A stretch of 64,000 nucleotides of DNA from contig NZ_CP041188.1 of assembly GCF_006517235.1 (NCBI RefSeq), forward strand, positions 3,782,001 through 3,846,000, given 5' to 3'. The notes under the pieces were generated by a model. It saw only the letters and a list, made by a program, of their open reading frames with translations, made no database searches and was not told the origin of the DNA. Source of the stretch: Pseudarthrobacter sp. NIBRBAC000502772 (lineage in GTDB: Bacteria > Actinomycetota > Actinomycetes > Actinomycetales > Micrococcaceae). Made by a program: the position numbers and the translations under genes. Of the stretch, positions 8,064 to 15,689 are shown in pieces (the first letter of the stretch is position 1; each line of letters begins with the position of its first letter).

Positions 8064-8486
8064 ATGGCTGATTTGATGAAATGGTTTGACACCCGGCGCT
8101 TCCCCGTCGAGATGATTGAAAGACTTTTCGAAGGTGACACCGTGGCCTCGGGGATCCGCGTCGAAGAATCGGTTGAAGGCGACACCCTCGTGGTCCGGGC
8201 CGAACTCCCAGGAATCGATCCGGACAAGGACGTCAGCGTCACCATCGTTGACGGTGCCCTTGAGATCAAGGCCGAGCGCAGGGAGAAGTCCGAGCAGAAG
8301 GATAAGAACAGTTACCGCTCGGAGTTCCGCTATGGTTCATTCGTCCGGAGGCTCGCTCTGCCCGACGGCGTTCAACAGGAGGACATCACTGCCTCCTACA
8401 AGGACGGGGTGCTGGAGGTCCGGACGCCCGTGCCTACGGCTGCCCAGCAGCCGCCGGCGAGGAAGATCGAGATAACGCGCGGCTAG
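8064..8486 (+). CDS. hsp20: Hsp20/alpha-crystallin small heat-shock protein
   Basis: The 140-residue protein has a short N-terminal arm (LMKWFDTRRFPVEMIERLF). The alpha-crystallin domain follows (about 33-125): RVEESVEGDTLVVRAELPGI, then YGSFVRRLALPDGV and the closing KDGVLEVRTPV. Such holdases bind unfolding proteins without ATP. It resembles mycobacterial HspX/Acr in size and is a typical partner of a DosR-like regulator. The start ATG 8064 follows AAGGAGG. The gene is monocistronic; upstream lie a strong inverted repeat and only a poor box-like element, so DosR-type control is less certain here than for the USP genes. Confidence 0.92.
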   Translation: MADLMKWFDTRRFPVEMIERLFEGDTVASGIRVEESVEGDTLVVRAELPGIDPDKDVSVTIVDGALEIKAERREKSEQKDKNSYRSEFRYGSFVRRLALPDGVQQEDITASYKDGVLEVRTPVPTAAQQPPARKIEITRG

Positions 8487-8516
8487 AACGCGGCTAGAAG
8501 CAGGGTCCGGCACGGA

Positions 8517-8699
8517 TCAGCCGAACAGGACCGCTGCCTCCCGGTAGCGGTCCTCAGGAACGGTCTTGAGCCGGCCCAGTGCAACCTCGAAGCCGACGTT
8601 CACGGTGCTGGTACCGCGCTGGGAGACCATGGTCCCCCAGCAGCCGTATGCAGCGGAATCCACGGCTGCCGTTCCCAGCCTGGTAGCCAGCACCTTCCC
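8517..8699 (-). pseudogene. C-terminal remnant of ATP-type 6-phosphofructokinase
   Basis: A minus-strand frame of 60 codons ending in TGA at 8517 reads KVLATRLGTAAVDSAAYG and later RLKTVPEDRYREAAVLFG. This matches the last 60 residues of bacterial PfkA: RVLATRxGxxAxDA, G.MV..RG, then LKTVPxxRYxEAAxxFG. It is cut abruptly upstream by a stop and unrelated sequence, so only the tail of the enzyme survives. A 9-bp hairpin at 8527-8554 lies inside it. From 8700 to 9100 I see no convincing gene. Confidence 0.7.
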
Positions 8700-9135
8700 T
8701 TAACCGGCAACAAATGGGAACTGTCGTGTGTGTCACCGGCGCCCAGACGGACCCGTTCGGAGCCGACCTGCAGCCAGATGGCGACGGCGTCGCCTGAAAC
8801 AGGCCTCGATTACTCAGCCGCGCAGTCGAATTGTAAGGCGCCTATCCGCATAATCGCTAAGTAGAGACCCCAAGCCCTTGATCCCAGACCCAGGCATCCG
8901 ACAAGTGAAGAGACGTCCGACGAAATGCCTTCTCGACTGGTCTCCCCACCCTCCGGGACGATTTCGAATCACCTCGCTCGAGCTGTTCGGCGATCTGGCG
9001 CGCCTGCTCATGTTCCCCACGTATTCGATCCGGACACCTATCTTGACGGCAGGTGCCTCTGGCGGTTTAGGTCCTTGGACTCTGTCGGCGGGAAGGCAAT
9101 GTGTTCAGAATCGGAGTAGTAAGTGGAGATGAAGG

Positions 9136-9234
9136 GTGGCGGTCATGATGTGGGGCTGCGGGACAAACATGGGCTGGATTTGGCTCTGGGGCTTTCTCAT
9201 GCTCATGGGGACCGCAGACTTGGTTTTGCCATGA
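9136..9234 (+). pseudogene. N-terminal fragment of a SHOCT-family short membrane protein
   Basis: From GTG 9136 (ribosome site GTGGAGATGAAGGG) a 32-codon frame reads AVMMWGCGTNMGWIWLWGFL and then MLMGTADLVLP. It matches the start of the SHOCT protein at 15089-15358 (PVMMWGYGNMGWIWLWGFLM) almost residue for residue. The DNA similarity continues upstream: TTCAGAATCGGAGTAGTAA here against TTCAGAATCGGAATAGTAA there. So a promoter plus gene head was copied. The frame ends in an ATGA overlap with the DUF1508 gene, and the C-terminal SHOCT motif is missing. Confidence 0.7.
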
Positions 9235-9416
9235 AAGACCAAATTGAGGTTTATACCGACAACGCTGGTTTCTTCAGGTTCAGGATCAAGAGTGGCAACG
9301 GGGAGGTCATTGTCACAAGCGAAGCTTACGGTGGTAAAGACGAAGCTCTGGAGAACCTTGAATCAGTGAAGAACAGCGCCGCTTCTGCTCCGGTCGTGGA
9401 CCTCACCGGATCCTGA
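9231..9416 (+). CDS. YegP-like DUF1508 small protein
   Basis: The 61-residue protein reads DQIEVYTDNAGFFRFRIKSG and then NGEVIVTSEAYGGKDEALEN, ending in SVKNSA. This is one complete DUF1508/YegP repeat: a strand pair with the aromatic/Arg pattern, NGEVI, then the Ser-rich turn and final helix. Many members have two repeats; this has one. Its ATG overlaps the stop of the SHOCT fragment (ATGA) and has no ribosome site of its own, so it probably depends on translation of that fragment. Function of the family is not established. The next 200 bp (9417-9616) show no recognisable gene. Confidence 0.75.
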   Translation: MKDQIEVYTDNAGFFRFRIKSGNGEVIVTSEAYGGKDEALENLESVKNSAASAPVVDLTGS

Positions 9417-9616
9417 AAAGTGGGCTGCCGCGGAGTTCTCGGACATTGGTCCCCTACCGAGACCATCTCCAAGCCCGTGGCCTCCATGCCATGGGCGCCG
9501 ACGGGCCGTTGCGCAGCGGTGAAGAAGACAACGCGGCCAGCTGGACCAAGCAGCTGCTGACGACGCTTCATCGGAAGCCCTCGCATGAACGGCGGCCTCC
9601 GCGCGGTGATCAGTTC

Positions 9617-10039
9617 TCAGTACCGCTCCGGTTCGTCTCCCAGTTCAAAATGGCGGCCGTGAATGACGGTCGGAGTGATCTCCACATATGTGTACTTGCG
9701 CGTCGGAATCCAGGGTTTGAGCGGGAGCTTGTCAGCCTCATCGATCTCAGACTGTGACTCGATGACTCTGGCGGTTCCCACCACCACCACACTCCAAGCC
9801 TCCTCGTCGATCACTTCGTCCACTTCAAAGGCGACTCTTTCGTTCACCGTCAGTTCGGCGAGCTTAGTTCCTGGATTTGTTCGCATCAGCAATACCCCGG
9901 CGTGCGCGAGGAAATTTATGGGGTAGATGTCGGGCTTACCCAAAGCGCAAACGGCCAGGCGGCCGTGTTGGCATCGCTTGAGTACCTTCCACGACTGTTC
10001 GTCGGACAGTACCGCTCCAGGACGTTCATCACTTTCCAT
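9617..10039 (-). CDS. PNPOx-like FMN-binding protein, paralogue 1
   Basis: The 140-residue protein belongs to the pyridoxamine 5'-phosphate oxidase-like split-barrel family. Seen blocks: SWKVLKRCQHGRLAVCALG, PDIYPINFLAHAGVLLMRTN, PGTKLAEL, VAFEVDEV, AWSVVVVGTARV and the ending GRHFELGDEPERY. Members bind FMN, F420 or haem, and the exact ligand cannot be told from sequence. The start ATG 10039 follows AGGAGGATCAGGCT. A decayed gene at 12130-12313 has the same ending, so the two are duplicates. A DosR-like box lies 100 bp upstream at 10139-10152. It lacks the extended C-terminal tail of the other three intact paralogues. Confidence 0.85.
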   Translation of the reverse strand: MESDERPGAVLSDEQSWKVLKRCQHGRLAVCALGKPDIYPINFLAHAGVLLMRTNPGTKLAELTVNERVAFEVDEVIDEEAWSVVVVGTARVIESQSEIDEADKLPLKPWIPTRKYTYVEITPTVIHGRHFELGDEPERY

Positions 10040-10138
10040 AGCCTGATCCTCCTGCGTTCTGCGATGGCCGCCCTGCCCTGTCGGAGGAAGCGTGCCATCT
10101 CGTGGATCTAGTCTTCCCGTGATCCGCTGCCATCGACA

Positions 10139-10152
10139 GGGTCCGAAGTCAC
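10139..10152 (-). promoter_or_regulatory. DosR-like box upstream of PNPOx paralogue 1
   Basis: Read toward the PNPOx gene at 9617-10039 the element is GTGAC-TTCG-GACCC followed by T. It keeps the island's 5-4-5 geometry and the left half GTGAC found before the USP gene at 5859. It is 100 bp from the start codon, farther than the 35-37 bp seen elsewhere. Confidence 0.45.
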
Positions 10153-10290
10153 ATCTGATTTTGCAGCGTTGAAGCGCAGTGTTCAGCCGACGTAAGACCT
10201 ATCCTGATGCCGGGCGTCCACCAGCCCAAGCGATATAAGCAGCCTCGACTCAAGGGCGGTCATACGGCTGGCGTTAGGAGCAGTTAGGTA

Positions 10291-10369
10291 GAGGCTTTGG
10301 ACCCGAGGCATGAGGAACTGCGGCGCCAACCCGGCAATCCGTGCTCATCCGGTCAGCGACCTTTGGCCC
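10291..10369 (+). promoter_or_regulatory. two DosR-like boxes before USP gene
   Basis: The proximal element at 10356-10369 reads GCGAC-CTTT-GGCCC (then TAA), 66 bp before ATG 10436. The distal element at 10291-10304 reads GAGGC-TTTG-GACCC, weaker in its left half. The proximal one differs from the box at 5810 by only two bases over 14. The rest of the 396-bp space between 10040 and 10435 shows no supported gene. Confidence 0.45.
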
Positions 10370-10435
10370 TAACGACGACCGATCAACCGGACCAGTCTTA
10401 GATCACAGCCACCAACGGACGAGCCGGAGACCTCC

Positions 10436-10933
10436 ATGGCCAGGAAACAGCCCCCACGGATCATTGTTGGAGTTGACGGTTCCCGAACCTCCATTGAGGC
10501 TCTTCGGGAGGCGCAAGAACTGGCCGTGCCATTGGGCGCCACGGTCGAGGCATGGACCTGCTGGGAGTTTCCCATCGGCTATGAGGCCTACCTCGCGATG
10601 GGAGTTGACGGATTCGCCCGCCCCGCGGAGGAGTCCCTCGAAGTAGCCGTCCGAAAGGCCTTCGGCCCCGAGCAGCCTCGAAACGTGGTCTCCCGGCTGG
10701 TGCACGGCCCTGCACGCTCTTCACTGATTGAAGCCAGCAGGAAGGCGCTTCTACTTGTAGTCGGCCGACGGGGACACGGCGGCTTCAAGGGACAACTGCT
10801 GGGCTCGGTCAGTTCTGCCTGCGTCGCCCACGCACACTGCCCAGTGCTGGTGGTTCATGCCGCGGAAAAGGGCCAACACGACGGCTCACAGCCCTCCCCT
10901 CCAGTCCGCAAAACCAAGGATCTGGCATCATGA
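10436..10933 (+). CDS. universal stress protein, single domain
   Basis: The 165-residue UspA domain opens RIIVGVDGSRTSIEALREAQ and carries the ATP motif GRRGHGGFKGQLLGSVSSAC (G-x2-G-x9-G-S), then CPVLVVHA. A hydrophilic tail of about 25 residues follows. It is a close paralogue of the protein at 5859, with the same EAWTCWEFPIGYEAYL type of middle and the same GRRGHGG block, and it shares the same box type upstream. The stop overlaps an ATG at 10930 (ATGA), so the following short frame could be co-translated. Confidence 0.9.
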   Translation: MARKQPPRIIVGVDGSRTSIEALREAQELAVPLGATVEAWTCWEFPIGYEAYLAMGVDGFARPAEESLEVAVRKAFGPEQPRNVVSRLVHGPARSSLIEASRKALLLVVGRRGHGGFKGQLLGSVSSACVAHAHCPVLVVHAAEKGQHDGSQPSPPVRKTKDLAS

Positions 10934-11215
10934 CCGCGGAACAGTTGCTGAAAGACGATCCACGCCTCGCCGCGAAGCTCTTTCCAACCTCCTTGGAACC
11001 TGCCCTGACGCGGCGCACCACTACGGGTGGACCAGGTTCCGCTCTGGAGCCCTGGGCTTCATTATCACGGTCATCTGGGCATCTGCAGTCATTGGGCATT
11101 CGTGGCCGCACACTTGGATGCGCACAAAGGATGAGAGCGGTGCCGTTGCTTACCCCGGAACAGTGTTGCAAACCAAAGTCACCACTATCCGCCGCCGCCA
11201 AGGAAGGAACATCAC
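10930..11215 (+). other. possible short or decayed reading frame between USP and SDR genes
   Basis: ATG 10930 overlaps the USP stop by four bases and opens MTAEQLLKDDPRLAAKLF, which looks protein-like. The later part is unlike a folded protein and would run into the SDR gene at 11216. A neighbouring frame across 11010-11120 has a hydrophobic stretch (GALGFIITVIWASAVIGHSW). The simplest reading is a small gene broken by a frameshift. I do not recognise a family. At 11169-11182 the minus strand shows a half box, GTGAC-TTTG. Confidence 0.25.
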
Positions 11216-11962
11216 ATGGAACGCGTCATTGACAAAGTAGCCCTGATCAGCGGGGGCGCACGCGGCATCGGCGCCGCTGTGGCCTCAAGGTTGCACGGTG
11301 AAGGCGCGAAGGTCGTTATAGGCGACGTTCTGGACGACGAGGGAAAGGAAGCCGCGGAGCGGATGGGCTCGGGCGTCCTCTACGTTCACCTCGATGTGAC
11401 CAGTCCGAAGGACTGGGAGGCCGCAGTTACGACCGCCGTCGAGACGTTCGGAGGTCTTCACATTCTGGTGAACAATGCAGGCATCGTGAACTTCGCCTCG
11501 ATTGAGGACTACACCCTGGAGCAATGGAACACCGTCATCGCCGTCAACCTGACCGGCACCTTCAACGGGATCAAGGCGGCCATACCGGCACTTAAGCTGT
11601 CCACGGGTGGGGCCATTATCAACATTTCCTCGATTGCCGGCATGCGGGGATATGAGCAGATCCCGGGATACACGGCCTCGAAGTTCGGCGTGCGCGGACT
11701 CACGAAGAGTGCTGCGCTCGACTTGGGGCACCACGGCATCAGGGTGAACTCAGTCCATCCCGGTGTTATCTCCACTCCGATGACGGCCGGCATGACGTTT
11801 GACATGAGCCATGTAGCGCTTAACCGAATAGGCCATCCCGGGGAAGTTGCGGACCTCGTCCTTTACTTGTCCTCGAACGAATCGTCGTTCGTTACCGGAG
11901 CCGAATTCGTCATCGACGGTGGTGACACAGCAGGGACGGTAACCCCGCGCGAGGAAGGCTAG
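11216..11962 (+). CDS. short-chain dehydrogenase/reductase (SDR)
   Basis: The 248-residue classical SDR has a cofactor glycine motif SGGARGIGAAVA, the Asp that favours NAD(H) after strand 2 (VVIGDVLDD) and NNAG (HILVNNAGIVNF). The catalytic Ser-Tyr-Lys set is INISSIAG and GYTASKFG. The ending GAEFVIDGG is conserved. It resembles the 3-alpha/20-beta-hydroxysteroid dehydrogenase-like group of actinobacteria (LDVTSPKDWEAAV), but substrate cannot be inferred. ATG 11216 follows AAGGAAGG. It lies downstream of the USP gene and may share its transcript. A remnant of a PNPOx gene follows. Confidence 0.88.
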   Translation: MERVIDKVALISGGARGIGAAVASRLHGEGAKVVIGDVLDDEGKEAAERMGSGVLYVHLDVTSPKDWEAAVTTAVETFGGLHILVNNAGIVNFASIEDYTLEQWNTVIAVNLTGTFNGIKAAIPALKLSTGGAIINISSIAGMRGYEQIPGYTASKFGVRGLTKSAALDLGHHGIRVNSVHPGVISTPMTAGMTFDMSHVALNRIGHPGEVADLVLYLSSNESSFVTGAEFVIDGGDTAGTVTPREEG

Positions 11963-12129
11963 TCCACGCGGCAGCCGATATCTCCCCTGTCTCAATATGC
12001 CTTCACAAGCGGCAGCTCTCCCAGGTGTGTCCGTCACCATCGGTTGCACGCGTATGGCCGCATTCGCCGCCACCGGTAGCTTCGAATGCCTCCCTCAATT
12101 CAGCGACACCCGCCCAGTAAGCGACATGT

Positions 12130-12313
12130 CGAGGGCTTCCGTTGTCAAAGGGACAGCCAGGGTCCTTGAGCACAGCACGGATATTGCCGCCGCTGAGGCG
12201 CTGAACCTCAAGACGTGGGTCCCGACGCTCGAAGACTTCTACGTGGAAATCAAACCGTCGCGTGTCAGGGGGGAGGTACTTCAACCTGGGCGAACAGCCG
12301 GAGCGCTTCTGAC
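12130..12313 (+). pseudogene. C-terminal remnant of a PNPOx-like gene
   Basis: The frame reads SRASVVKGTARVLEHSTDIA, then LNLKTWVPTLEDFYVEIKPS, and after a one-base shift ends SGGRYFNLGEQPERF-stop. It aligns with the last half of the protein at 9617-10039 (SVVVVGTARV, LKPWIPT, YVEITP, GRHFELGDEPERY). The FMN-contacting N-terminal half is absent and the shift near 12270 breaks the rest. It is on the opposite strand to the intact copy. The sequence at 11963-12129 shows nothing recognisable. Confidence 0.65.
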
Positions 12314-12396
12314 GCGGCAGGAGTTCCTGCTCCGTGTTCGAGGGTTCTGACCGGCTGTCTGAGGATGCTCTTCAGCTTCACCCCGACCTCTGTCCC

Positions 12397-12830
12397 GATG
12401 TGGCCACCTTCAGAGTTGAGCGCACGGACGAACGTGACGTCAAGCCTTCACTGCCGGGCCAGTACGTGACCATCAAGATGAAGATGCCCGACGGCGTCCA
12501 CGAGCCCCGCCAGTACAGCCTCACCAAAGCCGACGACGGCCGCCACCGGCAGTTCGCCGTCAAGCGGGTCCGGACGCCCGGCCCGACGGAGAGATGTCCA
12601 ACCTCCTCCACGACTCCGTGAACGTCGGAGACGAGGTGGTTCTCTCCGCACCGTTTGGCGACGTGGTCATGGAGTACACCGACCGTCCCGTGGTGCTCGC
12701 CAGCGCCGGAATCGGCATTACGCCGATGGCAGGCAGGCTGTCCCGCCTGGCGAAAGCGGGTGCGTAGCGAAAAGTCCTGTTCCTCCATGGCCTAATGTCC
12801 CAAGCCTGCCCCCGGCACAATCAACACGGA
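12397..12830 (+). pseudogene. flavohaemoglobin (Hmp) reductase-domain remnant
   Basis: The first frame reads ATFRVERTDERDVKPSLPGQ, then YVTIKMKMPDGVHEPRQYSL, the FAD-domain of flavohaemoglobin with the RQYSL FAD motif. A frameshift near 12590 moves to PDGEMSNLLHDSVNVGDEVV and on to ASAGIGITPMAG, the NAD(P)-binding motif. An in-frame stop follows before RKVLFLHG. The N-terminal globin domain, needed for NO dioxygenase activity, is missing upstream. This is a multiply broken relic of an NO-detoxifying enzyme. From 12831 to 13040 I see no gene apart from a short open end, DRKPTVNDLIGAQL, of unknown origin. Confidence 0.7.
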
Positions 12831-13040
12831 CAGGCGGATAGAACCCAGCAGAGTTGCTCACCAGAAACGTGCTGCCGTTAACTGCGGAATGATAAGGCTT
12901 AGACGCCGAAGGGTGAGGGCCGAGCCCACCGGACCCAGGTTCACCGACCGCAAGCCCACCGTGAACGATCTGATCGGGGCGCAACTTTAGTTCGAACCGC
13001 CTAAGCTATTCAGGTTCAGCAGCCCCTGGCGTTCTCTGTA

Positions 13041-13511
13041 TTACTCAAGTCCCGCGCGGGTGGCCTCGTCCACGGACGTGCGCCACAACATGGACGTGGT
13101 GACGCTGAAGCGCCTGCCTGTTACCGATTGGGGAACGATCCGGATCAGATGGTCTTGTCCAACCCCCTGCCAGGGGAAAAGTGCGCGGCGGATTTCGTCC
13201 ATGGCCGGACCAGTGGGCGTTGTCTCCTCAGCCCGACCTTTGACCACAACGCTCCAGGCCAAGCCGAATTCGGCGCTCACCGCGTCCGCCTCCAAAGCAA
13301 CGACGGCGTCGGCTTCAATCGCCTGCTGCTTTGTTCCGCTGCCCGTGCGGAAGACGAGTGTCCGGTTGTCGATCGTGAAGTTCACCGGGAAGACGTCGGG
13401 ATGGCCATCGACGATGACCGCGAGCCGTCCCACGGGCGTTTGTCCCAGCAGCCTCCAACAATCGTCCGGATCGAGAATCTCTGGCTCAGGCACTATCTTC
13501 TTGTCGGTCAT
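13041..13511 (-). CDS. PNPOx-like FMN-binding protein, paralogue 2
   Basis: The 156-residue split-barrel protein carries the family blocks DPDDCWRLLGQTPVGRLAVI, PDVFPVNFTIDNRTLVFRTG, SGTKQQAIE, VVALEAD, AWSVVVKGRAEE, then LFPWQ and VTGRRF. The GRLAV...FPVNF...FRTGSGTK pattern is the FMN-phosphate site region of this family. Compared with paralogue 1 it has a longer C-terminal tail (TSMLWRTSVDEATRAGLE). A DosR-like box is 37 bp upstream. It is transcribed away from the flavohaemoglobin relic and in the same direction as the multicopper oxidase gene upstream of it, with its own promoter region. Confidence 0.87.
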   Translation of the reverse strand: MTDKKIVPEPEILDPDDCWRLLGQTPVGRLAVIVDGHPDVFPVNFTIDNRTLVFRTGSGTKQQAIEADAVVALEADAVSAEFGLAWSVVVKGRAEETTPTGPAMDEIRRALFPWQGVGQDHLIRIVPQSVTGRRFSVTTSMLWRTSVDEATRAGLE

Positions 13512-13547
13512 GTGGAGATCCTACGGGGGGGTTGCTCTGCCCAAACA

Positions 13548-13561
13548 AGGCCCAAAGACCC
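13548..13561 (-). promoter_or_regulatory. DosR-like box upstream of PNPOx paralogue 2
   Basis: Read toward the gene the element is GGGTC-TTTG-GGCCT, 37 bp before the start codon at 13511. The left half and spacer equal those of the element at 4537 (GGGTC-TTTG). Confidence 0.45.
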
Positions 13562-13640
13562 AAGAGCCGCCCGTAAGAAAACCGTCGCAGAATGAGTCCG
13601 CTCAGGCATTGATGTGGGCCGAAAGCGACCGTGAAGCTGC

Positions 13641-15089
13641 TCAACGAACTTCGATGACGCCCATCATTCCCTGGTCTTCGTGGTCGAGGATGTGGCAGTG
13701 GTATACGGAACGGCCCCTGAAGTCCTCGAAAGCCACCCTGACCTTCACCTGCCCGTTCGACGGGACGTTGACCACGTCCCGTCGAACAACGGAATCCAGG
13801 AGCTGACCGTTTTCCTCGATGAGCTGCATCGGCCACACATGGAGGTGGAACGGGTGATCCATGGGACTGGTGTTGACCAGCGTCCATTCCTCTACGCTGC
13901 CGGCCGCAACGGTTGTGTCTGTTCTGGCCTCGTTGAACTCCCCTCCGTTGATGGTGAAGCGCATCATGCCCATTCCCGTGCCGAGAGTCAGCTGCCTGTG
14001 GGCTGCCGCGGGGGAGGATCTCAGGTCATCCGGTTCCGCCCGGGCGGCCACGGCATTCAAGGGTTCAATGGGTTCGCCGGCTACGTGCAGTGTCGCCAAG
14101 GCGACTCGGTTTGGATCCTCCGGACGCGGCCCGCCGGGTCCGCCACTACCCATCATCCCCGGCATGGTACCGCGGTCGTAGTAAGTCGCGCGCAGGAAAG
14201 AGTCACCGGCGGCCGTGGTGACCAGTAGGTCTGCCCGGTTTCCCGGTGTCAGCAGCAGCTCTTCCACGTCTACCGGCTTCTGGAAGCGGCCGGAGTCGAT
14301 GCCCAGGAGCTGCAACTGCTGACCATCGAGCCGCAGCCGGAGATAGCGGGACACGCACGCATTGACGATCCGCCCCCTTTCGCGCTCTCCTGGGCGGACG
14401 CTGACCTGCGGGTTGCTTTGACCGTTGACGAGGATGAATTCGCCCTGGCGGCCCATCATCCGTTCCATCTCTGAGACCGGCGGGATGTTGCCCAGTCCGT
14501 CCAAGGTGATATCGGACACCAGCAGCACCCGTTCCCGGCTGGCCGCAATGGGCTGGGGGTCCTCCACGATGATCGCTCCGAAGAGGCCGGCGAAAATCTG
14601 ATCGGCGACCATGCCGTGACGGTGCGGGTGGTACCAGTACACGCCCGGCGGGTGCTCGGCAGGAAGCCTGTACTCGTAGTCAAAGGTTCTGCCGGGATCC
14701 ACGGACACGAAGACATTGTCGCCGTTGCCCTGCGGGGAGACATGGAGCCCGTGCACATGCAGGTTTGTTGGCCGATCCAGGTTGTTGACAAGCCGGACGT
14801 TCAGGACATCTCCCGGCCGCAAACGAAGAGTTGGGCCCGGGATCAGCTCGTTATAGGCAAGGGCCAAGGCCTGCAGCCCTGCGAGCGGTATGCGCCCCGG
14901 CCCCGCGACGAGACGGACGTCCAGCCGGCCGCCTTCGCTGCGCAGATCCGGTGGCTGGGTCAGCTCACCTCCCGTGACGGGGGCGGGCCGGGATGTCAGT
15001 GTCCAGAACAGGCCTGCCCCGCCCACGACGGTGCCCGCTACGCCAAGTCCGCCCAGCAGCAGAGCGTTGCGCCGGCTGATGGGCTGCAC
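13641..15089 (-). CDS. multicopper oxidase, Tat-exported
   Basis: The 482-residue protein starts with a twin-arginine signal (ISRRNALLLGGLGVAGTVVG). It has all four copper-binding blocks: LHVHGLHV, YWYHPHRHG, the C-terminal HPFHLHVWPM and YHCHILDHEDQGMMG, which holds the type-1 copper Cys and its ligands. Cupredoxin domains occupy about 60-200, 210-350 and 360-480. The Met/Gly-rich loop (GTMPGMMGSGGPGG) resembles CueO-like loops that bind Cu(I). Expected role: oxidation of Cu(I) or phenolic substrates outside the membrane. GTG 15089 overlaps the stop of the SHOCT gene by one base (TAGTG), so the two are translationally coupled. Confidence 0.9.
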   Translation of the reverse strand: MQPISRRNALLLGGLGVAGTVVGGAGLFWTLTSRPAPVTGGELTQPPDLRSEGGRLDVRLVAGPGRIPLAGLQALALAYNELIPGPTLRLRPGDVLNVRLVNNLDRPTNLHVHGLHVSPQGNGDNVFVSVDPGRTFDYEYRLPAEHPPGVYWYHPHRHGMVADQIFAGLFGAIIVEDPQPIAASRERVLLVSDITLDGLGNIPPVSEMERMMGRQGEFILVNGQSNPQVSVRPGERERGRIVNACVSRYLRLRLDGQQLQLLGIDSGRFQKPVDVEELLLTPGNRADLLVTTAAGDSFLRATYYDRGTMPGMMGSGGPGGPRPEDPNRVALATLHVAGEPIEPLNAVAARAEPDDLRSSPAAAHRQLTLGTGMGMMRFTINGGEFNEARTDTTVAAGSVEEWTLVNTSPMDHPFHLHVWPMQLIEENGQLLDSVVRRDVVNVPSNGQVKVRVAFEDFRGRSVYHCHILDHEDQGMMGVIEVR

Positions 15090-15358
15090 TACGGCCCCTC
15101 ACCCAGCACCCGGAGCTGGGCGCGGTACTGCTCCGCGGTCAGCTCTCCCTTCGCGAAGCGTTCATCCAGGATCTGGCGCGCCCTGCTCCTTCCCGGTGGG
15201 GGCCCGCCCGGCCCCTGCCGGCCGCTCTGGCCATATCCGTTACCGCTGCCAAACATCCGGACGGCAAGCAGAACCAATACCGCGGTCCCCGCGAGCATGA
15301 GAAAACCCCAGAGCCATATCCAGCCCATGTTCCCGTAACCCCACATCATGACCGGCAC
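15089..15358 (-). CDS. SHOCT-domain short membrane protein
   Basis: The 89-residue protein has an N-terminal Met/Trp/Gly-rich stretch (MMWGYGNMGWIWLWGFLMLA) running into one membrane helix (to about residue 35). A Gly/Pro linker follows, then a C-terminal SHOCT motif (ILDERFAKGELTAEQYRAQL). SHOCT is a short helical domain often found on small membrane proteins; its function is not defined. The partner is the multicopper oxidase, whose start overlaps this stop, so a copper-related role is inferred. The upstream DNA and gene head are copied at 9100-9234. The 331 bp upstream hold only an IclR-like stub. Confidence 0.8.
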   Translation of the reverse strand: MPVMMWGYGNMGWIWLWGFLMLAGTAVLVLLAVRMFGSGNGYGQSGRQGPGGPPPGRSRARQILDERFAKGELTAEQYRAQLRVLGEGP

Positions 15359-15502
15359 CTTTCGGACTGAGCCAGTTACTATTCCGATTCTGAACCCGAT
15401 GCCGGCCCTCCGCCAGAGCCCGAAGGCCTGGACCGCCCGTTACTGGTTCCTCATCGCCGTCGCTGCCGTCGACGGCCGGACCAATAGCGCCATTACACGG
15501 AG

Positions 15503-15589
15503 CTAGGCCAGGAGATCCAGAAGACGGAGGGCCTTGTTGGCGGAGCTCTTTTCCGTCCTCTCCTCGGAGATGTTCAGGCGGCCGAGCAT
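15503..15589 (-). pseudogene. N-terminal stub of an IclR-type regulator
   Basis: A 28-codon frame from ATG 15589 reads LGRLNISEERTEKSSANKAL and RLLDLLA-stop. The segment SSANKALRLLDLLA is the typical first helix of IclR family winged-helix regulators. The helix-turn-helix itself is missing. It appears to be the cut end of a lost regulator gene, possibly one that once controlled neighbouring metabolism. The call rests on about 14 residues. Confidence 0.35.
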
Positions 15590-15689
15590 ACACACAGTAC
15601 GGATAAGGCAGTTGACCCAGGTCCTCCGCCCGCCAGGGAGGAGAACCCAGGCTCTGTGCATTGGAAGCACTTGTGCCTAGGATCGGCAT

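Noticed and set aside
8527..8554. 9-bp hairpin AGGACCGCT/AGCGGTCCT as an hsp20 terminator
   Set aside because: It falls inside the phosphofructokinase remnant and lacks a U-run, so it is probably incidental, though termination cannot be excluded.
11169..11182. GTGAC-TTTG half element before the SDR gene
   Set aside because: Only one half site fits; the other reads GTTTG in the gene-opposite direction.
15666..15679. AGCAC-TTGT-GCCTA as another DosR-like box
   Set aside because: Both half sites deviate strongly and the element lies only about 11 bp before the start codon, unlike the other boxes.
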